A stretch of DNA of 64,000 nucleotides from Rhizophlyctis rosea. Its lineage: Eukaryota > Chytridiomycota > Chytridiomycetes > Rhizophlyctidales > Rhizophlyctidaceae. A model generated the notes under the pieces. That model did not search any database. It was not told the origin of the DNA and saw only the letters and a list, made by a program, of their open reading frames with translations. Location of the stretch: NCBI GenBank assembly GCA_027596075.1, contig JADGJC010000040.1, forward strand, positions 124,001 through 188,000, given 5' to 3'. The translations under genes were made by a program, and so were the position numbers. Positions 25,674 to 36,260 of this stretch are shown here, piece after piece (the stretch's first letter is position 1; each line of letters opens with the position of its first letter).

Positions 25674-28081
25674 ATATGAATACATATGAGACGGGCATCC
25701 GATTATGGGTTCGGATAGATGTTTTTCATAAAATACATATATCGGTACTAGTAACAACATGACTGCAAAGATTGAGCACCCACCTATAAACCATATGGGT
25801 GGGTGTTCGGATGTCGTCCATTGGCATCCTGATGGGCGTTGGCTTGCGCATGCCCGCTGGCAAATATGATGCACCTTCCCAGTGCTCAAATAATGTTTGA
25901 CTCTGCATCCTGCCAAGATCGGCAACATGTTTCATGTGGTCGCCTAAAGTCATGACTGCAGTGCTCCTTTCTTCCCTCATGGTATAATTCAGTGATATCA
26001 AAGGCGTTGAAATTCTGGCTTGGAGCAATCGCACCAGACACTCCTTTGACCAATGAATGTTGATCGCCTCGACCACCAACTACCGTGAAAATAAGAACAG
26101 CTTTGAGAAGCGTCAGAACTTCAGGCTCGGTCAGTCCATTGGAGACGTCCTTGATCAGAAACGTCTCGATTGTAGAACGGAAGAACAGTAACCTGCCCAT
26201 CCAATGTGTTGAACTCCACGGCATGGAGCCGGTCAGCCGAACATTCGAAAAGGGTACACATAACAATATGTTCAACAGCGACAGTTACTTTTTGGCGTCA
26301 GTAGGAGAGAGCAAAGTGAGCAAGCATGCACATATGGACGAGACGTTTCGATCAGCTAATTCTCATTTGTCTCCTTCTTCATCCTCCCTTCCGTCACAGT
26401 GTTTCATATACTAGACGGATATTCAGGCGATGTTCATGGTCGCACTGGTGCATCATCCGAGAGCGTAGCCGATACTTTCCCAGTCTTATTCCTCCAAGAA
26501 CGGTCTTATCAAGTGTCAAAAGCTCGTCATAAACACGTCAGGGATTCCAGAATTTACCCCTCGCTACATAAGCACTCAGGTGCAAAAAACTTGATGGAAA
26601 GTGGTTCAGTAAGCGTCTGCGGTCGGATCGTGCTCTGAATCAATGAATCACCTCAGTTTCCGCCAAAGTTCCAAACATACAAGAAGATATCTCAATATAT
26701 CATGATTTTCCTTAGGTTTGGTTGCTTTGGGATCAAGGTTCAGCGAACCTAACGAGGAACCCATGACAGGGCTTCCGCATGCGTGTATGTGCAGTACTGG
26801 TTTGCAATGCCTGTAAGCGTCGTAATCTTTTGGCAACTTCGATGGTCTAGTAGTGCTTGGGCCGCTTCTTGCCGCCTTCTCCCGGCGCACACCAGCCAAA
26901 ACCATCATGTTGCCCCTTCCGCACTACAATAGACAGAAATCAATAAGTTTGAAGTGCTACTGGAATGGGCATCAATTCCGTTCGGCGATGGTGTTGGTCA
27001 CGTTTGTCATTTTTGCGGATATGCGTGATAGGAGACCTTCCGGACCCAATGTAACCTTACTTTCGAGGCCAACTGTCTAAATTCCAACAGGCGATAAATA
27101 ACAGCTTTTGTGTGGATTCTTAAAACAACCAGTGGATGTGGAGGTTTCCGATTCCTATTAACGTGCGAAGATCCTCCTCTTTGCCTGCCCCCACTCTGAC
27201 ATAACATAGCATGCGGCGTTGAGGTTGCTGCAAGACGATCTATCTCATTGGATTTGCAATGACCGCACATTTCCCGCACTTGCATTTTCGGTCACATCTT
27301 GCTCCATTGAAATTTCAATGCAGACCAAATTCACCGCAAGGCGTTTCAGCATCACGGGCGGGAGTTAGTTGTGAGCGTCAAAAAGACGTCCAACTGTCAG
27401 GGTGGGAGGATGGGATGCCGAGGACTTGGGATGAATTGGTCAAAATGGCCAGGCAGCGTAGGTTGCGGAGGAATTCGAGAGGGTATGGTAATGTGATGGA
27501 GCGATGGCGTGGGTGTGTGTTGACAAGAGGGTAATGTGCGAGCTTTGAAGAAGGAGTATTCTTTGTGTAAGTAAGCGGTTACAAGTCGGCTATTGCATAT
27601 GAGCGCACGGTGAGCTAGATAGACGAATGCAAAGAATGGGACGGGAGAGGCACAAGACCTTTTGGTGGACGCGCTACTGATTGTAGTACGTGGACAACAA
27701 TCACAACTTATGGTCTCTCGAGCCTCTCAGAGAGACGAAAGTTACTGATCAGTGGACTTTCAGACTTTAGTGCAACCTTGGAAGGGCCGGACTTACAATC
27801 AGGTTGGATGTGGCGCCCGTCGTTGTCATTATTCGTCCATTGCAAAGTTGTTGATTTGCTTGTGGTGGCCTGTCCGACGTAAACAAACCCAATCGCAATT
27901 GCCAATCTTCATCATTATATTGGGGACCGATCGTTTAGAGGTCACAATCGCATGACGAAAGACCAACTTTCGGTCCATCTTGCCTTCTTTCCCTTCCCCT
28001 TCCGTCCTGAAGATAGTGCTCATGGACATGGGCGTCAGATATCTCTCAAGAAAAAGTAAGACGACAACAAAGCCTCTGATG

Positions 28082-28543
28082 TCAGATGTCATCATTGGAT
28101 GACTCCTTTCCGTATAGGTCCATATGTTTGAATTGCACCTGCTTGATTCCTGCACCACATCTATACATGTATCCCAGTAATCGGTTCCGTACAAGGGCGC
28201 ATTCAATGGCCTCAAGTTCTTCACAACTAGCATGACGATTGAATGTCAAACAACACGCAAGGTCTTCCTGGCTATGTTCCTGTACCATCAAAAAGGGAAC
28301 CCCCAAAGTGAGTATATGCAAACGCCAATTATGTTCAGAACGTAAGTTGTGTACACACAGTAAATACAATATAAATCGGTGAGTGCAATCGAACCTGGTT
28401 GACAATGTCCTGGGAAGGAACGACTGGAACACTCGTGCCAGTCCAGTTTGCGTCTGCACATGATAGTCAGCATTGATTGATGTCGGTCCCCGTCGCGCTA
28501 CCTCGTCACGCAGCTCATTCCCACCGTTCTGGTCCCCAATCAC
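28082..28543 (-). pseudogene. Uncharacterised open frame, possible exon(s) of a decayed gene
   Basis: A 153-codon minus-strand frame. Its ends look coding-like (NELRDEVARRGPTSINADYH near the start; HASCEELEAIECALVRNRLL near the end). The middle contains a GTTCGA donor-like and a GTACAG acceptor-like site, but their phases do not match, so I cannot splice it. No family recognised. Confidence 0.2.
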
Positions 28544-30154
28544 TGGTTCAAACCATCTGCAGCCGTCTCAGCAGACGCAGCAGGTGTTCAACGCATAACT
28601 ACGACGATTCATGGAACTCGAGCGGATCAAAAACACCTTGCCCATTGGGGTAAAAAGAATCTAAGGTCCTCGTAAACAACGCAGTTCAATCCACCGTTCT
28701 CAAATGCTGGGCCGCAATGATTCCCACTTCCCTCATGAACAACGCATTCATATGCACCATCTTGAATCAGGATTGACAACACTGTCCGTTTTCAGATCAA
28801 AAGGGAACCCTGCATGTACGTTCAAGCAAGCAGTGCATGCTTCACGTGCTTCTCCTGTCCGGCAACTTTACCTCGCAAACTTCGCAAGGATATCGATGAG
28901 GTCGCACTCAATCATACAAACCGGCAAGACGTTGATTCAAACGAAGACATCACCAAACCTGTACCAAATCTCCCTCCTTAATGCTCTCTTCCCATTTTAT
29001 AAACATTATGCTCAGAGTTGCTTTGCCAAACTTCCACTGATGTGGAAAAAGAAAACCCGGCGAACACGAATGCAATGCAAGGCATCTTCGTAAACAACCA
29101 TGCACTGCCTCTTTTGGCATCTGAAATAGTAGCAACCCTTGACAATGTGTTCCGACAAGGGCCCTGTCTGGCCCAAATATCCGGACCAAGAGCAAACCGA
29201 ACCATTCAGCCTCAAACCGCCCCGATGTTCTGTGGTTGATTGCAATCATTGGATCATTGGTTCTTGGACATTCAAATTTTTGCATTGACAGGGGTTCTTT
29301 TTGCGTACACATCCAACCAAGCACCAAATGCGACCGTAACAACAGTACGTTCATGCAGTCAGCCCCGCAGCGGAACTTCACCGGTACTCACCAATTTGAG
29401 CGGACTGTGACTTTGTATTCCCATCATCTGGATGCATGCCTTCACGTCGGGTCAGTTTTTCTTCTGGCTGCTACTTCCACTTCGGCAAATGTCCAGTTTC
29501 GAGCGAAAAAGAACATCACAGTCCACGCCTATTACGGCACAGACAGGGAGAGCCTGAAGATCTGCTCATCCCCTGTTCTTTCAGAATACCCACGTGATGT
29601 CAGCTTGTGGGCCATTGCGATGTTTCGAACACAAGATCTTCCCCGACTGGGCCCACTGGCAAGGTTGGATTGCACCAAACTCTATTCGACAGTCAACGAC
29701 AACTGAGCATTTAGGAATAGAGGATGTTCCAGTCACGGTGGAAACACCGGACAGTCGATGCTGGCTTGGATCATAGGTTTTTCTGGAGCAGATGTTGATC
29801 TTCAAATGCATGATGGGTAGCGGGGTCGGAAAATGGATCACTGAACACGAGGTCCACCGACGTGGCCTGCTTATAATGCATGAGTTGCATGCGCCCATCA
29901 TCAAACACCTTTCCGACCGGTAATTGATATCACAAACATACCATGGGAAAAATTTGGCACACTGTCACTCAATGCCAAGGCAAGAGGCTAAACAGGAAAG
30001 AGCAAGAGCTGCCGGACAGCGCATCATGATTGCCGCATATCGAAATCCGCCTTAGGAATGCCTTTTCCGCAAACATGCTACATGCCGGAACATGTTGGAG
30101 TGCAGCTTCGGAAAGCGGGAAAAGAAAAGAAGATCCACAACAAGTCCATAATCG

Positions 30155-30275
30155 GATTCCACCATCCTGAATTGGTCAAACGGCAGTTCGAGCGGCACCC
30201 AACATCTTTCTAGTGCTGGTATAACACAAACATCTTTATTTGTCATGCTTCATGTCGTTCGTGTCATGCAGTACT
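30155..30275 (-). repeat. Conserved 3' flank element of ankyrin copy B
   Basis: CCACCATCCTGAATTGGTC followed by CTTTATTTGTCATGCTTC, matching the flanks of copies A and C and the D remnant. It lies 80-200 bp beyond the copy B stop codon. Confidence 0.65.
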
Positions 30276-30354
30276 CCACCCATACCCTGCAAAAGTACCA
30301 TCATTTTCACAACCTACAGCACACCCCCACTTCCATACCGGCAACTAAAACTCA

Positions 30355-32423
30355 TCACCTCAACCTAACCCCACTCCCACTCCCCCTGCCACCCCTCCCC
30401 CTGCCACCCCTCCCACCCCTCCCACCCCGTCCCCTTTCCCTCCCCGTTGGACTCTCCCCTCCTTCCCCACCCCAAACCCTCTCCTTCAACCCCTCCCTCC
30501 ACTTCCGATCTACGATCCCCAAAACCTTCCCCCACTCGCCATCCCTATCCCCGCTGACATTCTCCTTCACAACATCCACACACCCCACACACTCCTCACA
30601 AACACTCGCGCCCGCCTCGACCAGAATCTCCACAACCTCCGTCAACTTCTTGTTCCACTGACGCGGGAAGTTGCGTAGAGTGTTGAGGAGCGGCGACCCC
30701 ATGCTTGGCGCGGAGAGTTGGGGTGAGGAGCCGTGTTCGAGGAGGGTACGGAGGGTTTGCGGGTGGCCTGATGATCGAAAGAAGAAAGACCATAGTGTTA
30801 TCCCGGAAGAGGTTGGGAATTGACAACGAAAGATAGAGCGATAAAGTATGCCAGGAGAACAAAACCTCACCAAACACAGCAGCATTCATCACAGCTGCAT
30901 CGCCAGGAACGTCAGCGCAAATCACTCCCTCCCTGATAAGACACTCCACCACCTCCGTATGACCTCCTTGTGCCGCGCTGACGATGGCAGAGTTGTTCAC
31001 GGCTCGCACGCTGTTGGCAAATAAGAGTCCGCCATGAGGACGCGAAATTAGAATCCAACAATGAAGGGATGCTGTTTTCTCAAAAAAAAAAGGAAAAACA
31101 CAATTATATGAGAGAGATACATACTCAGCAGAATCAACAATCGGCACATGTCCAAAAACCCCCTCGCAGCTGCCTCACGGAGTGCGACGCTGTCGAGCGC
31201 GTCGGCTGAGGCATCTCTTTCAATGAAGATTTTGGCGATGGCGATGTGGTTGTTCATAGCTAAATGCGATGCACACATGTCAGCCGCACGGCCATGGAGT
31301 TTGCCAATAACCGGCAAGCGGAATGTAAACAATGTAAACAATGTGGGACTCACCAGCCAATTTCAACAAGATCCCATCATCAAAGAACGGTCTCACACCC
31401 ATCGCCAACATGACCTTCACCACATCAACAGACCCACGCTCGGTCGCGAGACGAAACATCCCGTCCGCCGTCGGGAGCACGCTTGCACTCCGCATAGTCC
31501 CGGGCACATAATGCCGCACCCTCGAATCCAACTCCCTCCCCACACGAATCAACTCTTTGACCATCTGCCCCTGATTGCTCTGCACGACATACTCAAAGGT
31601 ATCTTGGGTAAGGCAGGAGTTGGCCCTGACGAGGTAGAGGAGAGCGTCTAGGGATCCGTGACTTGCGGCGATAAGTTGATGAGCATGGGAGATGTCGCGT
31701 TTTATCTCGGTTATGAGGAAATCGAGGATGGAGACTTGGTTGTACATCAGCGTGGTTTGGATCATTGCGGGTTGGTCTGGGATGTCGTTTGTGTAGCTGT
31801 AGAGAAGCTTGAAGAAGGAGATCACGCCTGAGCGCGCAGATGCTCGGAAAACCGCTGCGTTCTCGTTGCTGACGTCTGCACCTGTGAAAACCGTTGACAT
31901 TGAGTGTCGGAGCATGGACAAGGATCCTCGACATGCTCTCCACAGAATCGGCGTCGTTCCACGCTGTCGTCGCGTTCAAACGACTTGTGCACATACGTGT
32001 GCAATACCGTACACCCTCTTTGGGCTCCCACAGAAGTGGTCCAGACCCAACTCTCGTGTCCAATTCGTTGGAAGTGGCCACAATAGCAGGTTGGTGGCGA
32101 CCAGCTACCAAAGCATCTCCACCGTCAAACTCACCAAGCCTAACAAGGGTACACATCAACGCGTCCTTCTCCACGACGTCAAACTTCGTAAAAGGGTTTG
32201 CCGTCGGATGAGCAAGCAAACGCAACGTTTTCAGGAGCACCACACTCTTGCCATACGTATTGATCAACCAATGAGCGCGTACATCTCTAGTCGAGGCAAT
32301 GGTGTGAAGCAGTTTGCATGACTGAGAAAGTTCGCATGGGTGTGCTGTCAGAGTTACGATGTGGGAGAGGATTTCGGGAGGGAGGGAGGTCAGCGCTGGG
32401 GGGAGGAGGGCTGATGAGGGCAT
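30355..32423 (-). CDS. F-box-like/ankyrin-repeat protein, copy B (most intact copy)
   Basis: Exons (minus): 32423-32135, 31881-31354, 31259-31121, 31010-30871 and 30767-30355, about 502 residues. Exon 1 gives the F-box-like start (LTSLPPEILSHIVTLTAHP, SQSCKLLHTIASTRDVRAHW); F-box proteins recruit substrates to SCF ubiquitin ligases. The remaining exons give ankyrin repeats (GADVSNENAAVFRASARSG, ALREAAARGFLDMCRLL, VNNSAIVSAAQGGHTEVV, HPQTLRTLLEHGSSP), a conserved block (EVVEILVEAGASVCEECVG) and an Arg-Gly tail absent from copy C. Compared with copies A and C, exon 3 lacks 7 nt at its end (no ENGA). The homologous GTATGT donor would break the frame, but a GTATCT donor 4 nt downstream restores it, and the model uses that. 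Likely an adaptor whose repeats choose the target; no target can be named. Confidence 0.75.
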
Positions 32424-33900
32424 GACGTTGTGCGGAGCGTTGGGAACGGGAGGGCGAAAGCTAGGTCAAAACAATGAAGTGAGCGCTGAAACGTATACTT
32501 TGCGTTGGTGAGGAGGAGTTTAATTGTGTGGGAAACTTACGATAGGGAAAGGTGATGAGGGTGAAAAGATGGGGAACGCAGCACCTGCAGCAGCCGACAG
32601 GGATGACTTCCATCCAATCGCCATCGCGATCAGTTTGAGCATACTGATCATTTTGGTGATGTTGAGTTGCCAACCAACTGCGCCACGGGTGCTTGTTTGT
32701 CAGTTTTGTCGTCCACTTCAAGTTCGCTCATTGCTGATTAGAATAATTAGGATGGAGGACAAGGAGAAACTGCTACTACTGAAATATCAGTCAAATGGAA
32801 CAAATGACAGCGGCGACCTACTACGCCAGTCTTTGTCAGTTTCTGTCCGACGGTAGTGCAGGTTTTTTTCTCCCACAAGTCCACAGGGCGATACAAACAC
32901 CTCATCCGCGACGCCGCCCGGCAGACAAGTGAAGTCAAGCGACCATCCCAGGAACAGAGCTTGGGCGCTTACATCAGCGAACATACCGCGGGTTTCACGG
33001 GATTGTTCAGCAATAATTCTGGAAATTTTTCAACCAGAAGAGACTCTTGCGAATCCCCAGTGGATGTTGAGGACGGCGGCATCAAGACAATTCCTCGGCC
33101 AACTTCAAGTCTTTAATGGACGGGTATCTGACCCGAAGGACTTGAACAGTACCTCCAACACCCTTGGTCAGGGTGCGGGTGAATTGGGTGAGTAGCTTCC
33201 ATTCACATGGTGTTCCTTTTTGTGGCCGGCATGTTTGAGCTGTTTGAGTTATGAAGCTCTGATGTCATAACATCTTTGACCTGACTCTTGATGAAAAGCT
33301 CCACTGTTCAAAATCCGCCTTCACTACGCCACGGAGATGTGAGAGAAACTGCTCTGTGGGCTCGATGTCACCAATGGTCGAGGAACGTATTTTGAACATT
33401 CGTTTTGACAAAAAGAAATTCTCAACTATACCTTTCTCCATCAGCCAAAAGCTCGCAGATAGCTTCCATCGCCATCATCACATTCCGTCAACATAGGGAA
33501 CACATCTGATATTGTCACAGCATGAACCTGTTCAAATGAGCCATGCCCCGCAATCCTTTTTTCGCAAGCGATGGAACACCAAACGAATGCCATTGAATCA
33601 AAGTTTGCAAGATGCGGGCGGACACAAAATAAAATTGAGAATGCAGCAGAGAATAATCGGTGGCCGAGAGCAAAGTAGTGCTTCAACACTCATCGAAGCC
33701 AGTCGGATGCGTTACGACGAGCACATAATTTCTGGGTGGGTCTAACTCAATCTACCGATATGACGACATAGTCTTATGACCCAGCTGTTCGCGAAACAAT
33801 TCGACGCATCATCCCGTTCCAGGTCTCCACCTCATCGCACAAGGTAATTTAACCATTCGTGTTCTTTTCCTAAATTATGCTGCATGAAAGTGTTGTTCCG
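32424..33900. other. Upstream region of ankyrin copy B, no gene recognised
   Basis: Holds the copy B promoter, including the shared upstream element. A plus-strand frame at 32524-32856 has a hydrophobic IAIAISLSILIILVML stretch but lies wholly within this promoter and has no supporting features. Confidence 0.45.
32680..32690 (-). promoter_or_regulatory. Shared upstream element, ankyrin copy B
   Basis: GCGCCACGGGT, 257 bp upstream of the copy B ATG; same core and similar distance as in copies A and C. A TGATCA lies about 35 bp farther downstream relative to the gene. Confidence 0.5.
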
Positions 33901-34800
33901 CTTTCATGGGTTCCGAAGAGTCTATGGGGATTCACCAGTCAGTAATCATCCAGCAAACAACCAAAGGAAGAAGTCAACTAAAGTTGAAAGCCTCGTCCAA
34001 CGCAAGAGACCAACGACAAAGCTTGGCCGGCTTCATGACGAACGCTAGAGTTTGCTGCCAACAAAGATTACGACTGATCACACAGCCAAAAAGCACAGCT
34101 GCCACCAAACAAGTGTAATGCACCAAAAAATGAACTGAAATTCTTGAGGTTTCATGATGCGGCCACCTGCGCCTTGGATAGGTCGTTGCAACATCCTAAC
34201 TCTCTCTCACGAATTAAACTAATCAAGTCAATGTCCAATTCAAGAGAAAAAGATGCATCATTTTGTGCTCAGTCAGACTGAAAGCAGTCAACCCCCATTT
34301 CCGCATCCCAGCCATTGATGTTTTCTGTCACTTGCAAAACTTTGCAAACGTTTGATGATGGAACGGTCTTCCAAAGAATAGGCAAACAGCGCAAAAGAAA
34401 GAAATGACTCAACGTCTTCATGCAGGAATGAGGCGATCAAGGCATAAACTGGATGCATTTTTTGATGAACCAATACATCTTGAATGAAAGTAATGAAGAA
34501 ACGATATGCTGATATACCGTCTGGCCCGTCACAGCGCGAAGGGTGTATAACAACTTCGGCACACCTACCACACTATCATAGACGGCTGCCCGCCTCACTA
34601 CATGTTGAGCTATTCACAATCAACTGCCGGAACAAAAGTAAATACAATCGCCATGGCTGGGAATTCCGCCCTCCCAAACATGAAGAGGTGACCGGACAAA
34701 GGCCCACCAACTTCACCATTTCAAACCTGGATCACACACGATCTTTGTTTGTCATGCTCAGCTCCTGCTTGTTATGCAATATCCAAGCATTTGAATGAAA
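33900..34800 (+). repeat. Segmental duplicate of the copy C downstream region (D-unit flank)
   Basis: Blocks recur in the same order at about 35230-36250: GACAAAGCTTGGCCGGCTTC versus GACAAAGGCTCACCGGCTTC; GATGGAACGGTCTTCCA versus GATGGAACTGTCTTCCA; TGCTGATATACC versus TACTGATATACC; then the TTCACC element and TTTGTCATG. This is the downstream flank of a lost fourth ankyrin gene. Confidence 0.6.
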
Positions 34801-34986
34801 CCAACTTGCAAATCCTAACCTCAACTCTTCCCCAAACCGCATAATCCTCATCACCGTGCTCACGCGCACCGCACTCTCCCACCCCCTTACAATCCTCCTA
34901 AACCTCCCCGACTCTCCTCCCCCATCTTCTCCCGCGCCAGGGGCTATGGAGATTACCCAGTGCCTGGGAGGAAAGTAATGCTTCAC
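34732..34986 (-). pseudogene. 3' remnant of a fourth ankyrin gene (copy D)
   Basis: The minus-strand sequence above the conserved TTTGTCATGCT flank encodes a short purine-rich stretch with GRFRRIVRGWESAV, comparable to the C-terminal RVRRVVEGRWREGV of copy C and VVEGTWREG of copy A. Everything 5' of this last-exon end (F-box and all ankyrin exons) is missing; the next sequence upstream already belongs to the copy C downstream flank. I infer a deletion after tandem duplication. Confidence 0.5.
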
Positions 34987-35109
34987 CCAATGGGACTATG
35001 CGATATGAATGATTTGAGCGGTATGACGAGACGCATCATTACATGCGCGGAATCTTACAAAAAGAACACATGCCAAAAAAGAAGTTCAGCTTATCGGTGA
35101 ACAAATTTG

Positions 35110-35790
35110 ATGCATGACGGGTTCCGGGTTCCACCTCGACAAGCATTTGTCCAATTTTGTAGTATGCATGAGACGGACGTTCATGAAGTCTATGAATTCC
35201 CAATTTTCTATGTCAATATACCAGTTCAGCAACCATGGCTACCCATCCAGCAGACCCCGACAAAAACAACCCAACCTGTGAGCGACAAACAAACGACGAC
35301 AAAGGCTCACCGGCTTCACAACGGAAGGCTAAAACTTGATGACCCTAAAGGACGATCAGATGACCAATCCACCAAAATACACAGCGGTGCTTCCAGCGGC
35401 AGCGATGATGAAGCCACCCGAAAAAAAATGAAAAAACATTCACTTTGCAAACTCTATAATGCCAACGCCTATCTCCTAGATCGCATGCCGCAACAACTTC
35501 TCAACTTTCTTTCCCGTAACACCGGTCAATGTTCAAAGACAATAGGGAATAAACATTCAGCATTAGTGAACCCGTCCAATTTAGCATCTCCACAAACCCT
35601 GCGACTGTCACCCCAGTCGCCACCAAAAGTCACCGCAACATACAAATATAGTTCCCTTCCACAATCACCTCAATCCTGGTCCCTCCCCAACCCTCAAAGT
35701 CTTTCCAATCAAGTTCAAGTACAGCCTCTACCCGTCTACCAATATCAACGCCCAATAGTAGCAGAATCAGTAATGTTCCAGTCAAATTGA
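35110..35790 (+). CDS. Hypothetical Pro/Ser/Gln-rich protein, convergent with ankyrin copy C
   Basis: An ATG-initiated frame of 226 residues in the flank between D and C. The middle is charged and Ser-rich (GASSGSDDEATRKKMKKH) and the end is rich in Ser, Pro, Gln and Tyr (SLPQSPQSWSLPNPQSL). No domain recognised. The homologous segment near 33.9-34.1 kb does not keep the frame open for long, which argues against strong constraint. It could be a young gene or chance in low-complexity sequence. Confidence 0.3.
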   Translation: MHDGFRVPPRQAFVQFCSMHETDVHEVYEFPIFYVNIPVQQPWLPIQQTPTKTTQPVSDKQTTTKAHRLHNGRLKLDDPKGRSDDQSTKIHSGASSGSDDEATRKKMKKHSLCKLYNANAYLLDRMPQQLLNFLSRNTGQCSKTIGNKHSALVNPSNLASPQTLRLSPQSPPKVTATYKYSSLPQSPQSWSLPNPQSLSNQVQVQPLPVYQYQRPIVAESVMFQSN

Positions 35791-36174
35791 TAGTCTCTAA
35801 CCCTCAACCACATTCCCGACATTGATTTTTTTTCTTCTGCTCGTAAAAGTCAACGATGGAACTGTCTTCCAGAGGTCACACCGCCAAATAGGTTTGCGGC
35901 TGTAAGATCCACCCAAGAATAGGCGTCCCGGCACAAACACAATGCATCCCTGCTCCTCAAACCAATACCGGAAGGAAATAACGGCATACTGATATACCTC
36001 CTCGTCTTAGAGGCTCGAAATATGTACAATACGATGGACTTACCTCAAAACTGAAATCTTCTCATCCTGAATTCTCCCCTGATCTTGCTGGGCCCTTACA
36101 AAGTATACACATAACTGCAATCTCTCCAACCGGCCAAAAGGAAGAAAGACAGCACCAACAGCAACCATACATTC

Positions 36175-36260
36175 ACCGTTCTGAACAAGAGTACGTCACG
36201 CGAACAGACAAACGTCGACATATTCCAATTTCAAATTTACACAGAAACTTCATTTGTCAT
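36175..36260 (-). repeat. Conserved 3' flank element of ankyrin copy C
   Basis: TTCACCGTTCTGAACAAG followed by CTTCATTTGTCATG, the latter reaching the copy C stop. It matches the flanks of A, B and D. Confidence 0.6.

Larger units (their letters stand above)
25437..30354. other. Spacer between ankyrin copies A and B, with coding-like fragments
   Basis: Begins with the copy A promoter. No intact gene. Minus-strand coding-like pieces lie at 25726-26275 (LTEPEVLTLLKAVLIF, then two competing frames), 26648-26908 and 28082-28543 (EDLACCLTFNRHASCEELE). Plus-strand pieces lie at 27259-27534 and 29018-29776. Several overlap in more than one frame, so exon assignment fails. The 3' flank element of copy B is at 30155-30275. 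Confidence 0.45.

Noticed and set aside
29236..29706. 156-codon plus-strand frame
   Set aside because: Opens at TTG, overlaps other equally open frames on both strands, and has no splice or domain support.
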